The notes beneath the pieces are model-generated. The model was not told the DNA's origin and ran no database searches. It worked only from the letters and a program-made list of their open reading frames with translations. DNA of 64,000 nt, from assembly GCF_900091555.1 (NCBI RefSeq), contig NZ_FMCX01000002.1, forward strand, positions 682,001-746,000, in the 5' to 3' direction. Position numbers and translations under genes: made by a program. Source of the stretch: Micromonospora mirobrigensis (lineage in GTDB: Bacteria > Actinomycetota > Actinomycetes > Mycobacteriales > Micromonosporaceae). This document shows, one piece after another, positions 18,766 to 38,713 of the stretch; the stretch's first letter is position 1; each line of letters opens with the position of its first letter.

Positions 18766-20243
18766 GGTTCACCGGGCGTGTCGACGCTTCCCCGGCCGAC
18801 GTCCTGCACGAAGAGATACTGCGCCCGCAGTTCGAGAAGGAAGCCCGCACGCTCCTGCCCTGGTACGTGCTGATCGAAAAGGTCCTGTTGCTGGAGTACC
18901 GGCGAATGGGGTTGATCGACGACACCCAGTCGGCCGCGCTGGTCTCTCGGCTGAACGAGCTGACCCCGGAACAGATCACCGCCGATCCGGAGGGCAACAT
19001 GTCCGACCTCGCGTTCGCCATCGAACGGTACGTCCAGGGCGGACCGGAACCTGTGCCGGCCGCATGGCACGTCGACCGCAGCCGCAACGATCTCCAGGCC
19101 TGCGCCCAACTGCTGTACGGCCGATCGCAGCTCGCCGCGCTCATTGAGAGTCTGGTCGGTCTGGCTCGGGCCGCCGCCGACCGCGCGGCGGCCGGCGTCG
19201 ACCTGCCGATGCCCGGATACACACACCTGCAGGCCGCTCAGGTCGTCACGCCCGGCTTCTACCTTGCCGCCCTGGTCGAGGAGTCGCTGCGGACCATCCG
19301 GCAGATGCGTGCGACCTACGACGCGGTCGACGAGTGCCCGCTCGGCGCCGGTGCGATGGCCGGTCAACAGCTGGACTGGGACCTGCCCCGCATGGCGACG
19401 CTCCTGGGTTTCGATCGGCCGACCCGGCACGCCCTGATGGCGGTGGCCTCCCGTGGGTGGGCGCTGCGTGTAAGCGGGGATCTGTCCGCCTACGGGGTGG
19501 TCCTCAGCCGCTTCGCCACCGACCTGATGGCGTGGGCCAGCGGCGCCTACCGCCTGGTGGACCTTCCGGACTCGATGGTGGGCATCTCCTCGTCCATGCC
19601 GCAGAAGCGCAACTTCCCGGTGCTCGAACGGATCCGTGGCCGGAGCGCACACCTGACGGCGCTGCACCTCGATGTGGCCATGGTCCAGCGCGCGACTCCG
19701 TACGCCAACATGGTCGAGGTTTCCAAGGAGGCCGGTAGTCACCTGAATGCGCTGTTCGCCCAGGCTGGATCGGTGTTCCGGCTGACCAGCACCGTGCTCG
19801 CCGAGCTCCGCTTCCGGCCCGAGCAGATGCGGGATGCGTGCGCCGGTGACCACCTCGGCGGCTTCCGGCTGGCCAATCTGCTCACCCTGAGAGCGGGACT
19901 GCCATGGCGGCACGCGCAGGTGGTGGCCGGCCGGTACATCGCGGCGGCCGTCGACGCGGGCCGCTCCCCCGGCGAGCCCGACGGGCCGCTGTTGCGCAGG
20001 CTGGCCGCCGGCTACCCGGTGACGGAGCCGGCGGACCTGCTGACCGAGGCGTTCGACGTGGACGCCGACCTGGCGTCACGGACGTCCGACGGATCAACCG
20101 GTCCGGACGCGGTACGTCGCCTCCTGGCCGTCCAGTGCGCCGAACTCGACGAGCACGCGGCATGGGGACGGCACCGCCGCTCCGCGACGACCTCTGCGGT
20201 GAACGCCGTGGAAGACCAACTGCGAGGACACCATGTTGTTTGA
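18762..20243 (+). CDS. Argininosuccinate lyase-like enzyme (fumarase/aspartase superfamily)
   Basis: 493 residues, slightly longer than typical ArgH (about 460-470). It shows the superfamily conserved regions: HVDRSRNDLQ (substrate-binding, as HxxRSRND in ArgH), MPGYTHLQAAQ, and the signature loop SSSMPQKRN with the catalytic Ser. It should eliminate fumarate from an N-(1,2-dicarboxyethyl) adduct. Lying between an M20 hydrolase and a PLP beta-replacement/ATP-grasp fusion, it fits the route used for 2,3-diaminobutyrate in friulimicin (DabB) and pacidamycin clusters, as I recall them: aspartate is added as nitrogen donor, then fumarate leaves. It is unlikely to be the arginine-pathway enzyme, because no arg genes adjoin it. 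Confidence 0.85.
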
Positions 20244-22467
20244 CTCGGTGACGGCGGCGATCGGACATACCCCGCTGGTCCGGCTGCGGATTCCGGCAGC
20301 CCCCGGGGTGCGGGCGTACGCCAAGCTCGAGATGCAGAACCTGATGGCGATGAAGGACCGGGTGGCCAAGGAGGTCGTCCTGCGCGCACGCGAGGCCGGC
20401 ACGCTGGTCGACGGCGCGCCGATCGTGGAGAGCTCGTCCGGCACCATGGCGCTGGGGCTGGCGCTGGTGGGCAACCATCTCGGTCATCCGGTCCACATCG
20501 TCACCGATCCCCGGATCGATCCGATCACCCTGACCAAGCTCGAGGCGCTGGGCTGCGCGGTGCACGTCGTCGAGGCGATGACCGGAGCGGGCTGGCAGAG
20601 TGCCCGGCTGGAACGCCTCGCTCACCTGATGGACGACCTGCCCGGTGCCTTCTGGCCGCAGCAGTACCACAACCCGCACAACCCGCTGGCGTACCGCGCC
20701 CTGGCGGACGAGCTCCTGGAGGACATCGATGGCCTCGATGTGCTCGTCGGCGCGGTGGGCAGCGGCGGTTCGCTGTGCGGGACCACGGCGGCGCTGCGCG
20801 CCGACCGGCCGGAGCTGACCTCCGTCGGCGTCGACGCCGTCGGCAGCATGCTGTTCGCCCAACCGGACCGTCCCGAGCGCCTGCAGAGCGGACTGGGCAA
20901 CAGCCTGCAACCGGACAACATCGACTACGCCGTGCTCGACGAGGTGCACTGGCTGTCCGATGACGAGGCGTTCGCCGCGACCCGGGCGCTGGCCCGGGAG
21001 CAGCAGATCTTCGCCGGCAACACTTCTGGTTCGGTGTACCGGGTCCTCACCCACCTGGCCCGGCAGGCCGCCGAAGGGACGACGCTGGTGGGCATCTTCC
21101 CCGACCGCGGCGACCGGTACGTGGAGTCGGTCTATCGGCACCGGCCGGAGACGCAGCCTCGTAGCCACCCGGTGCAGGTTCCGTACGGCACCGTGGTGAC
21201 CGCCTGGTCGTTCGCCGAACTCGGGCGGAACCACCGCCGTCAGCTCGGCTTCATCGAGGCGAACACCACGGGCACCGGCATGACGGCCATTCGGACGGCC
21301 GCCCGCCTCGACGTGGAGCCGGTGTTGTTCACCAGCTCGCCCCAGCGTTACCGCGGGCTGCCCGACGTCCGCGTCCGCACCGTGGTCTGCGACACCGACG
21401 ACACTGCGGAGCTGGCCCGGACGATCAAGGCGAACCTCTCGTCGCCCGCCGGCATCGCGACCACCAGCGACTTCTACCTGCCGCAGGTCAGCGAGCTGAC
21501 CGCCTCGTTCGACCTGCCGGGCAACCCGCCGGAGGCGATCGCCGTGTGCCGCGACAAGGCGGCGACACGGCGGATGCTGAGCGCGGCCGAGGTGCGCCAG
21601 CCCGGGTACGCCGTGGTCGCCGCCACCGACGAGATCCCGGCCGCGATCGCCGTGACCGGCCTGCCGTGCGTGGTGAAGCCGATCGACGACTCCGGCTCGA
21701 ACAACGTCCGGCTCTGCCACGACCTCGCCGAGACGGCGGACCAGGTCGAGTGCATCCTGGCGGTCACCACGAACGTGCGCGGCCAGGCGACCGCCAGGCT
21801 GGCACTGATCGAGGAGTACGTGGCGGGGCCGGAGGTGTCGGTGGAGATGTTCAGCCACGACGCCACGGTCACCTGTCTCGGCGTCACGGCGAAGTCCACG
21901 CTCGCACCGCCGCACTTCGTCGAGGCACGGCACGTCTTCCCCGCGGCTCTTCCGCCGGCCCTGCACGCCGAGGTGCTGACTTTGGTCACCCGTGCCCTGT
22001 CCGCGGCGGGTATCCGGGAAGGCGCGACGCACACCGAGGTACGGCTCGGCTCGGCAGGCCCGTCCATCGTCGAGATCAACGCGCGCCCCGCCGGCGGCAT
22101 GATCCCCGAGCTCGTGCGGCTGGCCACCGGGGTGGACATCGTCGAGCAACACCTGCGCGCGGCGTGCCGGCTCCCGGTCCAGCTCAGTCCGGCACGGGAC
22201 CGCACCGCCGGGATCGCGTTCCTCACCGCCGGTCGCACCGGCCGGCTCACCGCCGTCGAGGGCACTACTGCGGCCCGCCGGACGCCGGGCGTGGTCGACG
22301 TGGCGGTGACGGCCGCACCCGGGACCGCCGTTCGTCCGCCGCGTAACGCCTATGACCGGCTCGGGCACGTCATTGCGGTGGGCAGCTCCGGCCACGAGGT
22401 CAGCGAGGCGCTGGACGCCGCACTCGGATATCTGCGAATCGAGGTCAACCATGATCGAACTGCGTAG
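20233..22467 (+). CDS. Fusion: PLP-dependent cysteine-synthase-like domain + ATP-grasp ligase domain
   Basis: 744 residues. Residues 1-310 are a fold type II beta-replacement enzyme: HTPLVRL, the PLP lysine in MAMKDRVA, the substrate loop ESSSGTMALG and the phosphate cradle GAVGSGGSLCG. Residues about 335-740 are an ATP-grasp ligase: VVKPIDDSGSNNV, LIEEYVAGPEVSVEMF, TEVRL and VEINARPAGGMIPE. The first half should replace the beta-phosphate or hydroxyl of Ser/Thr with an amine (such as aspartate). The ATP-grasp half could ligate a carboxylate to an amine. With the GHMP kinase (27,093-28,058) and the lyase before it, 2,3-diaminobutyrate or diaminopropionate is the best guess. ATG 20233 overlaps the lyase end by 11 nt. 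The role of the ATP-grasp half is unclear. Confidence 0.85.
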   Translation: MLFDSVTAAIGHTPLVRLRIPAAPGVRAYAKLEMQNLMAMKDRVAKEVVLRAREAGTLVDGAPIVESSSGTMALGLALVGNHLGHPVHIVTDPRIDPITLTKLEALGCAVHVVEAMTGAGWQSARLERLAHLMDDLPGAFWPQQYHNPHNPLAYRALADELLEDIDGLDVLVGAVGSGGSLCGTTAALRADRPELTSVGVDAVGSMLFAQPDRPERLQSGLGNSLQPDNIDYAVLDEVHWLSDDEAFAATRALAREQQIFAGNTSGSVYRVLTHLARQAAEGTTLVGIFPDRGDRYVESVYRHRPETQPRSHPVQVPYGTVVTAWSFAELGRNHRRQLGFIEANTTGTGMTAIRTAARLDVEPVLFTSSPQRYRGLPDVRVRTVVCDTDDTAELARTIKANLSSPAGIATTSDFYLPQVSELTASFDLPGNPPEAIAVCRDKAATRRMLSAAEVRQPGYAVVAATDEIPAAIAVTGLPCVVKPIDDSGSNNVRLCHDLAETADQVECILAVTTNVRGQATARLALIEEYVAGPEVSVEMFSHDATVTCLGVTAKSTLAPPHFVEARHVFPAALPPALHAEVLTLVTRALSAAGIREGATHTEVRLGSAGPSIVEINARPAGGMIPELVRLATGVDIVEQHLRAACRLPVQLSPARDRTAGIAFLTAGRTGRLTAVEGTTAARRTPGVVDVAVTAAPGTAVRPPRNAYDRLGHVIAVGSSGHEVSEALDAALGYLRIEVNHDRTA

Positions 22468-23512
22468 TGACACCTTCACGCTGCCCTCTGCCGCGATGCG
22501 CTCGGCGATGGCCACCGCCCCGCTCGGTGACGACGTCTACGGCGAGGACCCCACCGTGCTGCGACTGGAGCGACTGGCCGCCGACCGCCTCGGCAAGGCC
22601 GCCGCCTGTTTGATGCCGAGCGGGACGATGGCCAATCTGGCTGCGCTGATGGCTCACGCCCCGCGCGGGGCCAAGGCGATCGTCGGGTCGGAATCCGATA
22701 TCTATCTGTACGAGGCGGCCGGCGCGACGGTATGCGGTGGCATCTCCTACGAGCCGATCCGCAACCTTCCCGACGGCACTCTGCCACTGGCCTCGATCGC
22801 CGCGGCGTTCCCGGAGGACGACGAGGATCCACAGTTCGCCCCGGCGGCGGTCATCTGTCTGGAGAACACGCAGAATCGCTGCGGCGGGGTGGTGCTACCG
22901 GACGGGTACGCGGCCGAGGTCGCCGCGCTGGCCCGGACCCGCGGCGTCGCGGTGCACCTGGACGGTGCCCGGATCTTCAATGCCGCGGTGGCGCGCGGCG
23001 TACCGCCGGCCGAGCTGGCCCAGCACGCCGACACGGTGCAGTTCTGCCTGTCCAAGGGGCTCGCCGCACCCATCGGTTCGATGGTGGCCGGCGACGAGGC
23101 CACGCTGCTGCGGGTCCGCCGGATCCGCAAGATGCTCGGCGGCGGAATGCGACAGGCGGGCGTGATCGCCGCTGCCGGCATCCTGGCGATCGACGAGGCG
23201 GCCGAGCGCCTGAGCACGGACCACGCCCACGCGCGGCTGATGGCCGAGGGGCTGGCCGCGATCCCGGGTGTCACGCTGGACCCACCACAGACCAACAGCA
23301 TTCTTCTCCGGGTCGCGGGACGGGACCCGGAAGAGGTCGTGCGGATGGCCGCCAGTGCCGGCGTCGCCGTCAACACCTTCGGGCACGGCCGGATCCGCGC
23401 GGTCATCCACTGCGGCGTCACCACCGGTGACGTGCACGAGGCGGTGAGCCGCCTCGCCAAGGTGATCACCCATTCCGAGCCGAGGCTGAACGGCGCCGGA
23501 AGCCCACGGTAG
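22451..23512 (+). CDS. Low-specificity L-threonine aldolase family PLP enzyme
   Basis: 353 residues beginning [13 protein letters not shown], typical for the family (IDLRSDTVTxPT). PLP residues are visible: [12 protein letters not shown] with the ring-stacking Asp, and the Schiff-base lysine in [13 protein letters not shown]. The reaction is the reversible cleavage of 3-hydroxy amino acids to glycine and an aldehyde. It may build or remove a beta-hydroxy amino acid used by an A domain, or adjust the threonine pool. It overlaps the previous gene by 17 nt and is the last large gene of the operon. Confidence 0.92.
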   Translation: MIELRSDTFTLPSAAMRSAMATAPLGDDVYGEDPTVLRLERLAADRLGKAAACLMPSGTMANLAALMAHAPRGAKAIVGSESDIYLYEAAGATVCGGISYEPIRNLPDGTLPLASIAAAFPEDDEDPQFAPAAVICLENTQNRCGGVVLPDGYAAEVAALARTRGVAVHLDGARIFNAAVARGVPPAELAQHADTVQFCLSKGLAAPIGSMVAGDEATLLRVRRIRKMLGGGMRQAGVIAAAGILAIDEAAERLSTDHAHARLMAEGLAAIPGVTLDPPQTNSILLRVAGRDPEEVVRMAASAGVAVNTFGHGRIRAVIHCGVTTGDVHEAVSRLAKVITHSEPRLNGAGSPR

Positions 23513-23557
23513 ACAGTCGTGCGATCACACCGCCCCACCCGTCGAGGAGTGACGACC

Positions 23558-23635
23558 ATGTACTCGATCCCGAACACCCCGGCCCGCTCGCACCACGCCA
23601 CCGCCCCGGGCCGCACGGACACCAACTGGGGGTGA
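23558..23635 (+). CDS. Possible 25-residue small protein after the threonine aldolase
   Basis: ATG 23558 follows CGAGGAGTGACGACC, a strong ribosome site at normal spacing, 45 nt after the aldolase stop. The peptide starts MYSIPNTPARSHH and ends TDTNWG; it has no hydrophobic segment and no Cys. It could be a real small protein, a leader or a chance frame. The remaining 30 nt to the convergent regulator gene hold nothing I can name. Confidence 0.3.
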   Translation: MYSIPNTPARSHHATAPGRTDTNWG

Positions 23636-23665
23636 CCGCAGATCTGCCCGGCCCCGCCGGACCGC

Positions 23666-26600
23666 TCAGGAGGCCTCGCCGACCTGGAACGCCAAGGAGG
23701 CCGAGGTGAGCCTGCGTACCAGTTCCTCGGCGAGGTCACGGGCATCTTGTGAATCGACCTTACCGAGTATGGTCAGCGCCTCCCGCCAGGCCGCCATCGC
23801 CGTCGCGGTGTCCGCGATGGTGTCGCCGAGCAGGCGCAAACCTCGGGCCTGCCACACCTGGTCGCCCAACTGACGGAAGCTCTGCAGCGCGGCGCCGGCC
23901 AGGCGCGCGGCCATGTCCCGCGAACCGATCGCGTACTCGGCCTCTGCCCAGGCGAGCTGGATGCGGGCACTCACCATCCGGTCGCCGCTCTCCGCGGCGA
24001 CCTTGCCCGCCTGGCGCAGCGTGCCGACGGCACGATCCGCATCGCCGGCCGCGGTCTGCGCCAGGCCCTGGCCGTAGCGCGCGTAGGCCTCGCCGATCCG
24101 GTCGCCGTACTCGACGACGATCTCCAGGACATCGTGAAAGCAGTCGAGCGCGGTGCCGATGTCGTCACCCTTCAGGGCCACCTCGCCGAGGCGGTACCGC
24201 AACTGTGCCTCCATCCGGCGGCTCCGTCCCTCGGTGAGCCGGATCGCCTCGGTGAGATGCCCGAGCGCAGCACGCCGGTCGTGGGCGATGACGGCCAGCT
24301 GGGCCAACCCGGACAAGACGTGGGCCTCCCCGATCACGTCACCGGCGAACCTGAACCACTCACGCGCCTGCTCGTACTTGCGCCGGGCCTCCTCGTGGCG
24401 GCCTTGCGCCCGATCGATGAAGGCCAGGTTGCGCAGGACGAGCGCCCGGCCGTACAGCACTCGTTGGTCGACGAAGAGCTCGTCGGCGGCACGGGACAAC
24501 CGGGCCGCGTCGTCCAGGCGGTACTCCGCGGCAGCCAGGGCGCCCATGGAGTAGAGGACCGCGGCCTCGCCGTACTTGTTGCCCGATCGCCGCACCGCGG
24601 CGAGCGCGCTGTCGTGCGTGGCCCGCCACTCGACGAATTCCGACCGCACCTCGAAAATGGTCACCAGCGTCACCGCGAGGTCCCAGCAGAGGTCGTCGGC
24701 GCCGAGGTCAGCGGCCTGACCGACCATCGCCACCAGGGCATCCTTCTCGACCGCGAACCATTCGAGCGGGTCGGCCAGTAGTTCTTCGCAGAGAGTCTCA
24801 TCGACCTTCCAGCGAACCGCGTCACTGTGCAGGACGGTGTGGTCGCCTCCGTACTCGCTGCGGTGGGCCTTTTCCGCGACATACAGCCACGCGCCCAGAG
24901 CCCGGCGCAGCGCCTCGGCCCCATCCTCGGCTCGGTCCTCCGCGTCGTGGCGTTCTGCGGCGAAGATCCGGATCAGGCCGTGCATCCGGAACCGGGCTCG
25001 GCCGCCGACCGGGGTCTCGACCTCCAGCAGCTGCGCCGTCACCAGCTCGCTGAGCGCCTCCGCACCTGCGTCGTCGTCCGAGCCGAGCAGGGGTGCGCAG
25101 ATCCATTCCGGGAAATCGCGTGCCTCCAGCACGCCGAGCAGCCGAAACAGTCGGCGTGCCGGGTCGCTGAGCCACTCGTAGCTGGGAGCGATGTTGGCCC
25201 GGAGGCTCTGTTCGCCATGCGACAGTTCGTCGAGGCGCCGGCTCGTGTCGGCGAATCGCTCGGCCATCCGAGCCACTGTCCAGTGGGGCCGGATGAGGAG
25301 TCGCCCGCCTGCCGCGCGCAGCGCCAGCGGCAGGTGGCCGCACATGCTGCTCAGTCGCAGCGCCTGGGTCGGCTCGGCATAGATCCGACCGGGCCCCGCG
25401 ATCTGTGCCAGCAACTCGACCGAGTCGCTGGGTTCGAGCAAGGGACATTCCACGTGGTGAGCCGCCGGCAAGGCGGTGAGCCGGCGGCGGCTGGTCAGGA
25501 TGACCACGCTGGGGGCGGAGTTGGGCACCAGCATGCGGACCTGCTCCTCGTCCGCGACCTCGTCGAGAACCATGAGCACGCGCCGCCCGGCGAGCAGGGC
25601 TCGCAATGTCTCGGCACGCTCCTCGATGCCGCCGGGGATCATCACGTGCGGTACGCCGAGGGCACGCAGGAACCGCTCCAGGACCTGGGCGGCGCCCAGC
25701 GGGGTGTTGTTGCCGTTGAGCCGGGCGTAGAGCTGCCCGTCGGGAAAGAAGTCCTTCGTCGCGTGTGCCACCCGGATCGCCAGGGCGGACTTGCCGACAC
25801 CGCCGGTGCCGGAGACCGAGATGATCCGGGGCGCCGCGTTCCCGTCATCCGGTTCCGCGGTGACTATCTCCTGGAGCCGGTCGAGCAACGGCCGGTTGCC
25901 CGTGTAGTCACCGATGTCGGGCGGGAGCAGCCGGGCCGGGCGGTAGTCGGCCGGCGTGACGTCGGCAGGCTGGGTCGCGGCCCTCGGATCCAGCTCATAG
26001 TCGGTTTCACCGCCCAGGACCGCACGTTCGACCTCGCGCAGCTCGGCGCTCGGCTCGATGCCCAGCTCGTCGACGAGTGTCTGGCGACCGTCGCGGTAGC
26101 AGGCCAGGGCCTCCCCCTGGCGACCGCTGCGAAACAGCGCGAGCATCAATTGCGCCCGCAGGTGTTCGCGCAGCGGGTTGGACGCCACCAGGTCGGCGAG
26201 TTCGGCGATCATCTCCTGGTGGCCGCTCTGGCGCAGTCTCAGGTCCATGAACTCCTCGACCGCCCGCAACCGCATCTCTTCCAGGCGAGCGCCGGCAGCT
26301 GCCACCAGCCGGCTCTCCACCCCGGCCAGCGCGTCGCCCCGCCAGAGCTTCAACGCGCGTTCGTAGCGGCCGATCGCCTCATCGAGCCGCTGCTCCTCGG
26401 CGCTCTGTCGGCCCTCTGCCACGAGCCGCTCGAAGACGAGCAGGTCGACCTCGTCGGGCCCGGCGTGGATCAGGTAGCCCGGAGCGCAGGTCTCCAGCCG
26501 GTCCGGCAGGCCGACGTCGGCGAGCGCCCGCCGCAGCGCGGAGACGCAGATCTGGATCTGTCCTCGCGCGGTCTGCGGTGGGGCGTCGTCCCAGATGGCT

Positions 26601-26740
26601 GTGGACAGCCGGTCGACCGGGACGACCCGGCCCGCCTCGAGCAGCAGCATCACCAGGACGATGCGCTGCCGCGCCGCTCGGATGGTGGCTGTGCCTGTCG
26701 GGCCTTTCACCCCCAGCGTGCCGAGGATCTCGAAGTTCAT
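23666..26740 (-). CDS. AfsR-type SARP regulator: OmpR-like DNA-binding + BTAD + NB-ARC + TPR
   Basis: 1024 residues. The N-terminal winged-helix domain (MNFEILGTLGVKG to about 95) is followed by a bacterial transcriptional activation domain with helical repeats (to about 250), an NB-ARC ATPase with P-loop VSGTGGVGKSALAIR near 312 and the box LMVLDEVAD, then tetratricopeptide repeats from about 640 to the end. SARP proteins activate antibiotic clusters by binding heptamer direct repeats spaced 11 bp apart next to the -10 box. Seven promoters in this window carry exactly such repeats, so this is the obvious pathway activator. ATG 26740 is chosen; the codon before it is GTG. I see no such repeat upstream of its own gene, arguing against self-activation. 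Confidence 0.93.
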   Translation of the reverse strand: MNFEILGTLGVKGPTGTATIRAARQRIVLVMLLLEAGRVVPVDRLSTAIWDDAPPQTARGQIQICVSALRRALADVGLPDRLETCAPGYLIHAGPDEVDLLVFERLVAEGRQSAEEQRLDEAIGRYERALKLWRGDALAGVESRLVAAAGARLEEMRLRAVEEFMDLRLRQSGHQEMIAELADLVASNPLREHLRAQLMLALFRSGRQGEALACYRDGRQTLVDELGIEPSAELREVERAVLGGETDYELDPRAATQPADVTPADYRPARLLPPDIGDYTGNRPLLDRLQEIVTAEPDDGNAAPRIISVSGTGGVGKSALAIRVAHATKDFFPDGQLYARLNGNNTPLGAAQVLERFLRALGVPHVMIPGGIEERAETLRALLAGRRVLMVLDEVADEEQVRMLVPNSAPSVVILTSRRRLTALPAAHHVECPLLEPSDSVELLAQIAGPGRIYAEPTQALRLSSMCGHLPLALRAAGGRLLIRPHWTVARMAERFADTSRRLDELSHGEQSLRANIAPSYEWLSDPARRLFRLLGVLEARDFPEWICAPLLGSDDDAGAEALSELVTAQLLEVETPVGGRARFRMHGLIRIFAAERHDAEDRAEDGAEALRRALGAWLYVAEKAHRSEYGGDHTVLHSDAVRWKVDETLCEELLADPLEWFAVEKDALVAMVGQAADLGADDLCWDLAVTLVTIFEVRSEFVEWRATHDSALAAVRRSGNKYGEAAVLYSMGALAAAEYRLDDAARLSRAADELFVDQRVLYGRALVLRNLAFIDRAQGRHEEARRKYEQAREWFRFAGDVIGEAHVLSGLAQLAVIAHDRRAALGHLTEAIRLTEGRSRRMEAQLRYRLGEVALKGDDIGTALDCFHDVLEIVVEYGDRIGEAYARYGQGLAQTAAGDADRAVGTLRQAGKVAAESGDRMVSARIQLAWAEAEYAIGSRDMAARLAGAALQSFRQLGDQVWQARGLRLLGDTIADTATAMAAWREALTILGKVDSQDARDLAEELVRRLTSASLAFQVGEAS

Positions 26741-27092
26741 CACAGCCGCAGTCCCCCGTGGTCTCGGCTCCGTCTGTTACACCTTGCGACGCGCGGCGAA
26801 ATCGCCCTCGCACCCCTGGCGATGGGCAAGGGCATTGCCGTTGATCACTGTCCGAATCAGGAGCGTAACAGCTCGGAGCGGGGCCGTCGAGCGTTCAACA
26901 ATCCGCTGTGTAGGACCAGCGATCACTCTCGGTCCGAATATGAGCCCTGACTACGCGGCGGCGTTATGTATTTTGAGCGGCCGGTATGCCGACCCGAAGA
27001 TTCGCTTTCCAGAAACCGGGGAGGCTGAGTAGACCCATAGCGATCACCGACCTGACCGGACGACATCGGGCGGCGGACCGACCGGCGAACCG
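26741..27092. other. 352-nt noncoding region upstream of the SARP gene
   Basis: No convincing gene in either strand. It contains a locally A/T-rich patch (26,965-26,977, TTATGTATTTTGA), out of character with the surroundings, and probably holds the SARP promoter. No 11-bp SGAYAG pair and no clear terminator after the kinase gene were seen. Confidence 0.5.
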
Positions 27093-28058
27093 TCAACGGG
27101 CTCCCGGCCCAGAGCGGGACCCGGTGGGAAGATCGGTCGACTGCGGCATCGTCGGCATGGATCGGTCGACCCAGGCCCGGCCGGCCAGGGCGCGGCAGCC
27201 GTACCGTACCCGGGCGAGCTTGTCCGGGTAGTCGGGGTCGTCGTCGGCGAGCAACAGGCCGAGGATCGTTCCGCTGTGCGCGGCGACCACCCCGAGGGCG
27301 CCCGTCGCGGCCGAGAGGGCCACCAGGTCGCCGAGCATCGACTTGGGACGCAGCCGCTGGTTGAGCAGCGCGCTCCGGGTGGCCACGGCGCCGACCGTCG
27401 CGAGATCCCCCTTGCCGATCGCCACCGTGATCTCATCGAGCAGGCTGCGGTACTCCCGCCGCTCGGCGCGGCCGAACGGTTTGGGAATGCGGTTGAAGTC
27501 GACCGTGTCGACCTGGCCACCCTCGTCCACGCCCACGATCGTCGTTGCCGGCAAATGACCCAGCATCGCTTGCAGCCGGACCTGCCGGTGCAGGAAGGCC
27601 ACCACACCGGGATACATCACCCCGTCGGTGGGCTCGATCGGGCGCAGCAGTGACTCGATGTCGGCCGGGGTGAGCGTCACCCCGATCGCCTCGCTCACCG
27701 CCCGCACGGTGGCCACCAGATCGGCCGAGGAACTCGCCTGGCCCTTGCCCTCGGTGAGATCGCCGTCGAGGGTGAGCCGACCACCGCCCCACACGCCGTA
27801 CCGGCGCAGCATGGCCTCGGCCACTGCCCGTGATTTCGTCTTGCTCCGTGGTGCGACTTCGACCCTCGATGCGCCTGGGTGTAACTCGAAGTACGCCGAA
27901 CATCCCCGCCTGATCGGCAGCGTTACCAGGAAATCCGTACCCGGTTCCGGCAACACGCCCTGAAGCAGCTCACCGAAGGTGCCATAGGCCCAGCCACGGC
28001 CGGCCTGCACCGGCCGGCCATCGAACGCGGCGCGGGCCGATCCCGATGCGATGATCAT
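27093..28058 (-). CDS. GHMP kinase, PduX/L-threonine kinase-like
   Basis: 321 residues. The GHMP ATP-binding loop is EGKGQASSSADLVATVRAV (about 104-122), the form seen in L-threonine kinase PduX (KGMASSTAD). GTFGELLQGVL near the N-terminus is also PduX-like. It would make O-phospho-L-threonine or O-phosphoserine, the activated substrate for beta-replacement by the PLP/ATP-grasp fusion protein. No cobalamin genes are nearby, so a coenzyme B12 role is unlikely. A kinase, a PLP enzyme and an argininosuccinate-lyase-like enzyme together are the set proposed for 2,3-diaminobutyrate in lipopeptide and uridyl-peptide clusters. The start ATG has AAGGGAG upstream and lies 36 nt after the NRPS 2 stop, so it is in that operon. 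The last 25 residues are disordered. Confidence 0.88.
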   Translation of the reverse strand: MIIASGSARAAFDGRPVQAGRGWAYGTFGELLQGVLPEPGTDFLVTLPIRRGCSAYFELHPGASRVEVAPRSKTKSRAVAEAMLRRYGVWGGGRLTLDGDLTEGKGQASSSADLVATVRAVSEAIGVTLTPADIESLLRPIEPTDGVMYPGVVAFLHRQVRLQAMLGHLPATTIVGVDEGGQVDTVDFNRIPKPFGRAERREYRSLLDEITVAIGKGDLATVGAVATRSALLNQRLRPKSMLGDLVALSAATGALGVVAAHSGTILGLLLADDDPDYPDKLARVRYGCRALAGRAWVDRSMPTMPQSTDLPTGSRSGPGAR

Positions 28059-28094
28059 TTTTCTCCCTTGGTCGGCGCGTTACCGGATCGTTGG

Positions 28095-38591
<10,497 letters not shown>

Positions 38592-38608
38592 GGGCCGACT
38601 CTCGGCCG

Positions 38609-38630
38609 GTCGCCTATCGGCCCGCTGTCC
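38609..38630 (-). promoter_or_regulatory. Two 11-bp direct repeats, predicted SARP operator of NRPS 2
   Basis: On the minus strand GGACAGCGGGC and CGATAGGCGAC at exact 11-bp period. The last GATAG ends 22 nt before ATG 38591, identical to the spacing at NRPS 1. A weak third unit (GGTGACG) may precede them. Confidence 0.72.
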
Positions 38631-38659
38631 CGCCGTCACCGGTTGGAGGCGCCGGTCCG

Positions 38660-38681
38660 GGATACGTGGACGATAGGGGGT
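38660..38681 (+). promoter_or_regulatory. Two 11-bp direct repeats upstream of the PPTase gene
   Basis: GGATACGTGGA and CGATAGGGGGT, 11 bp apart, pointing rightwards. They end further from the start codon (37 nt) than at the other promoters, leaving room for a short leader. TAGACT at 38,701 could be a conventional -10 box. Confidence 0.55.
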
Positions 38682-38713
38682 GTCCACCGCGCTCAGGCCG
38701 TAGACTCTGGTCG

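Noticed and set aside
27093-28058. GHMP kinase as a cobalamin-pathway L-threonine kinase
   Set aside because: No cobalamin genes are nearby, and it sits in the NRPS 2 operon with matching diamino-acid genes elsewhere in the cluster.
38592-38687. NRPS 2 start at 38,687
   Set aside because: The added 32 residues are Arg/Pro-rich, run through both operator sets of the divergent promoter, and add no domain.
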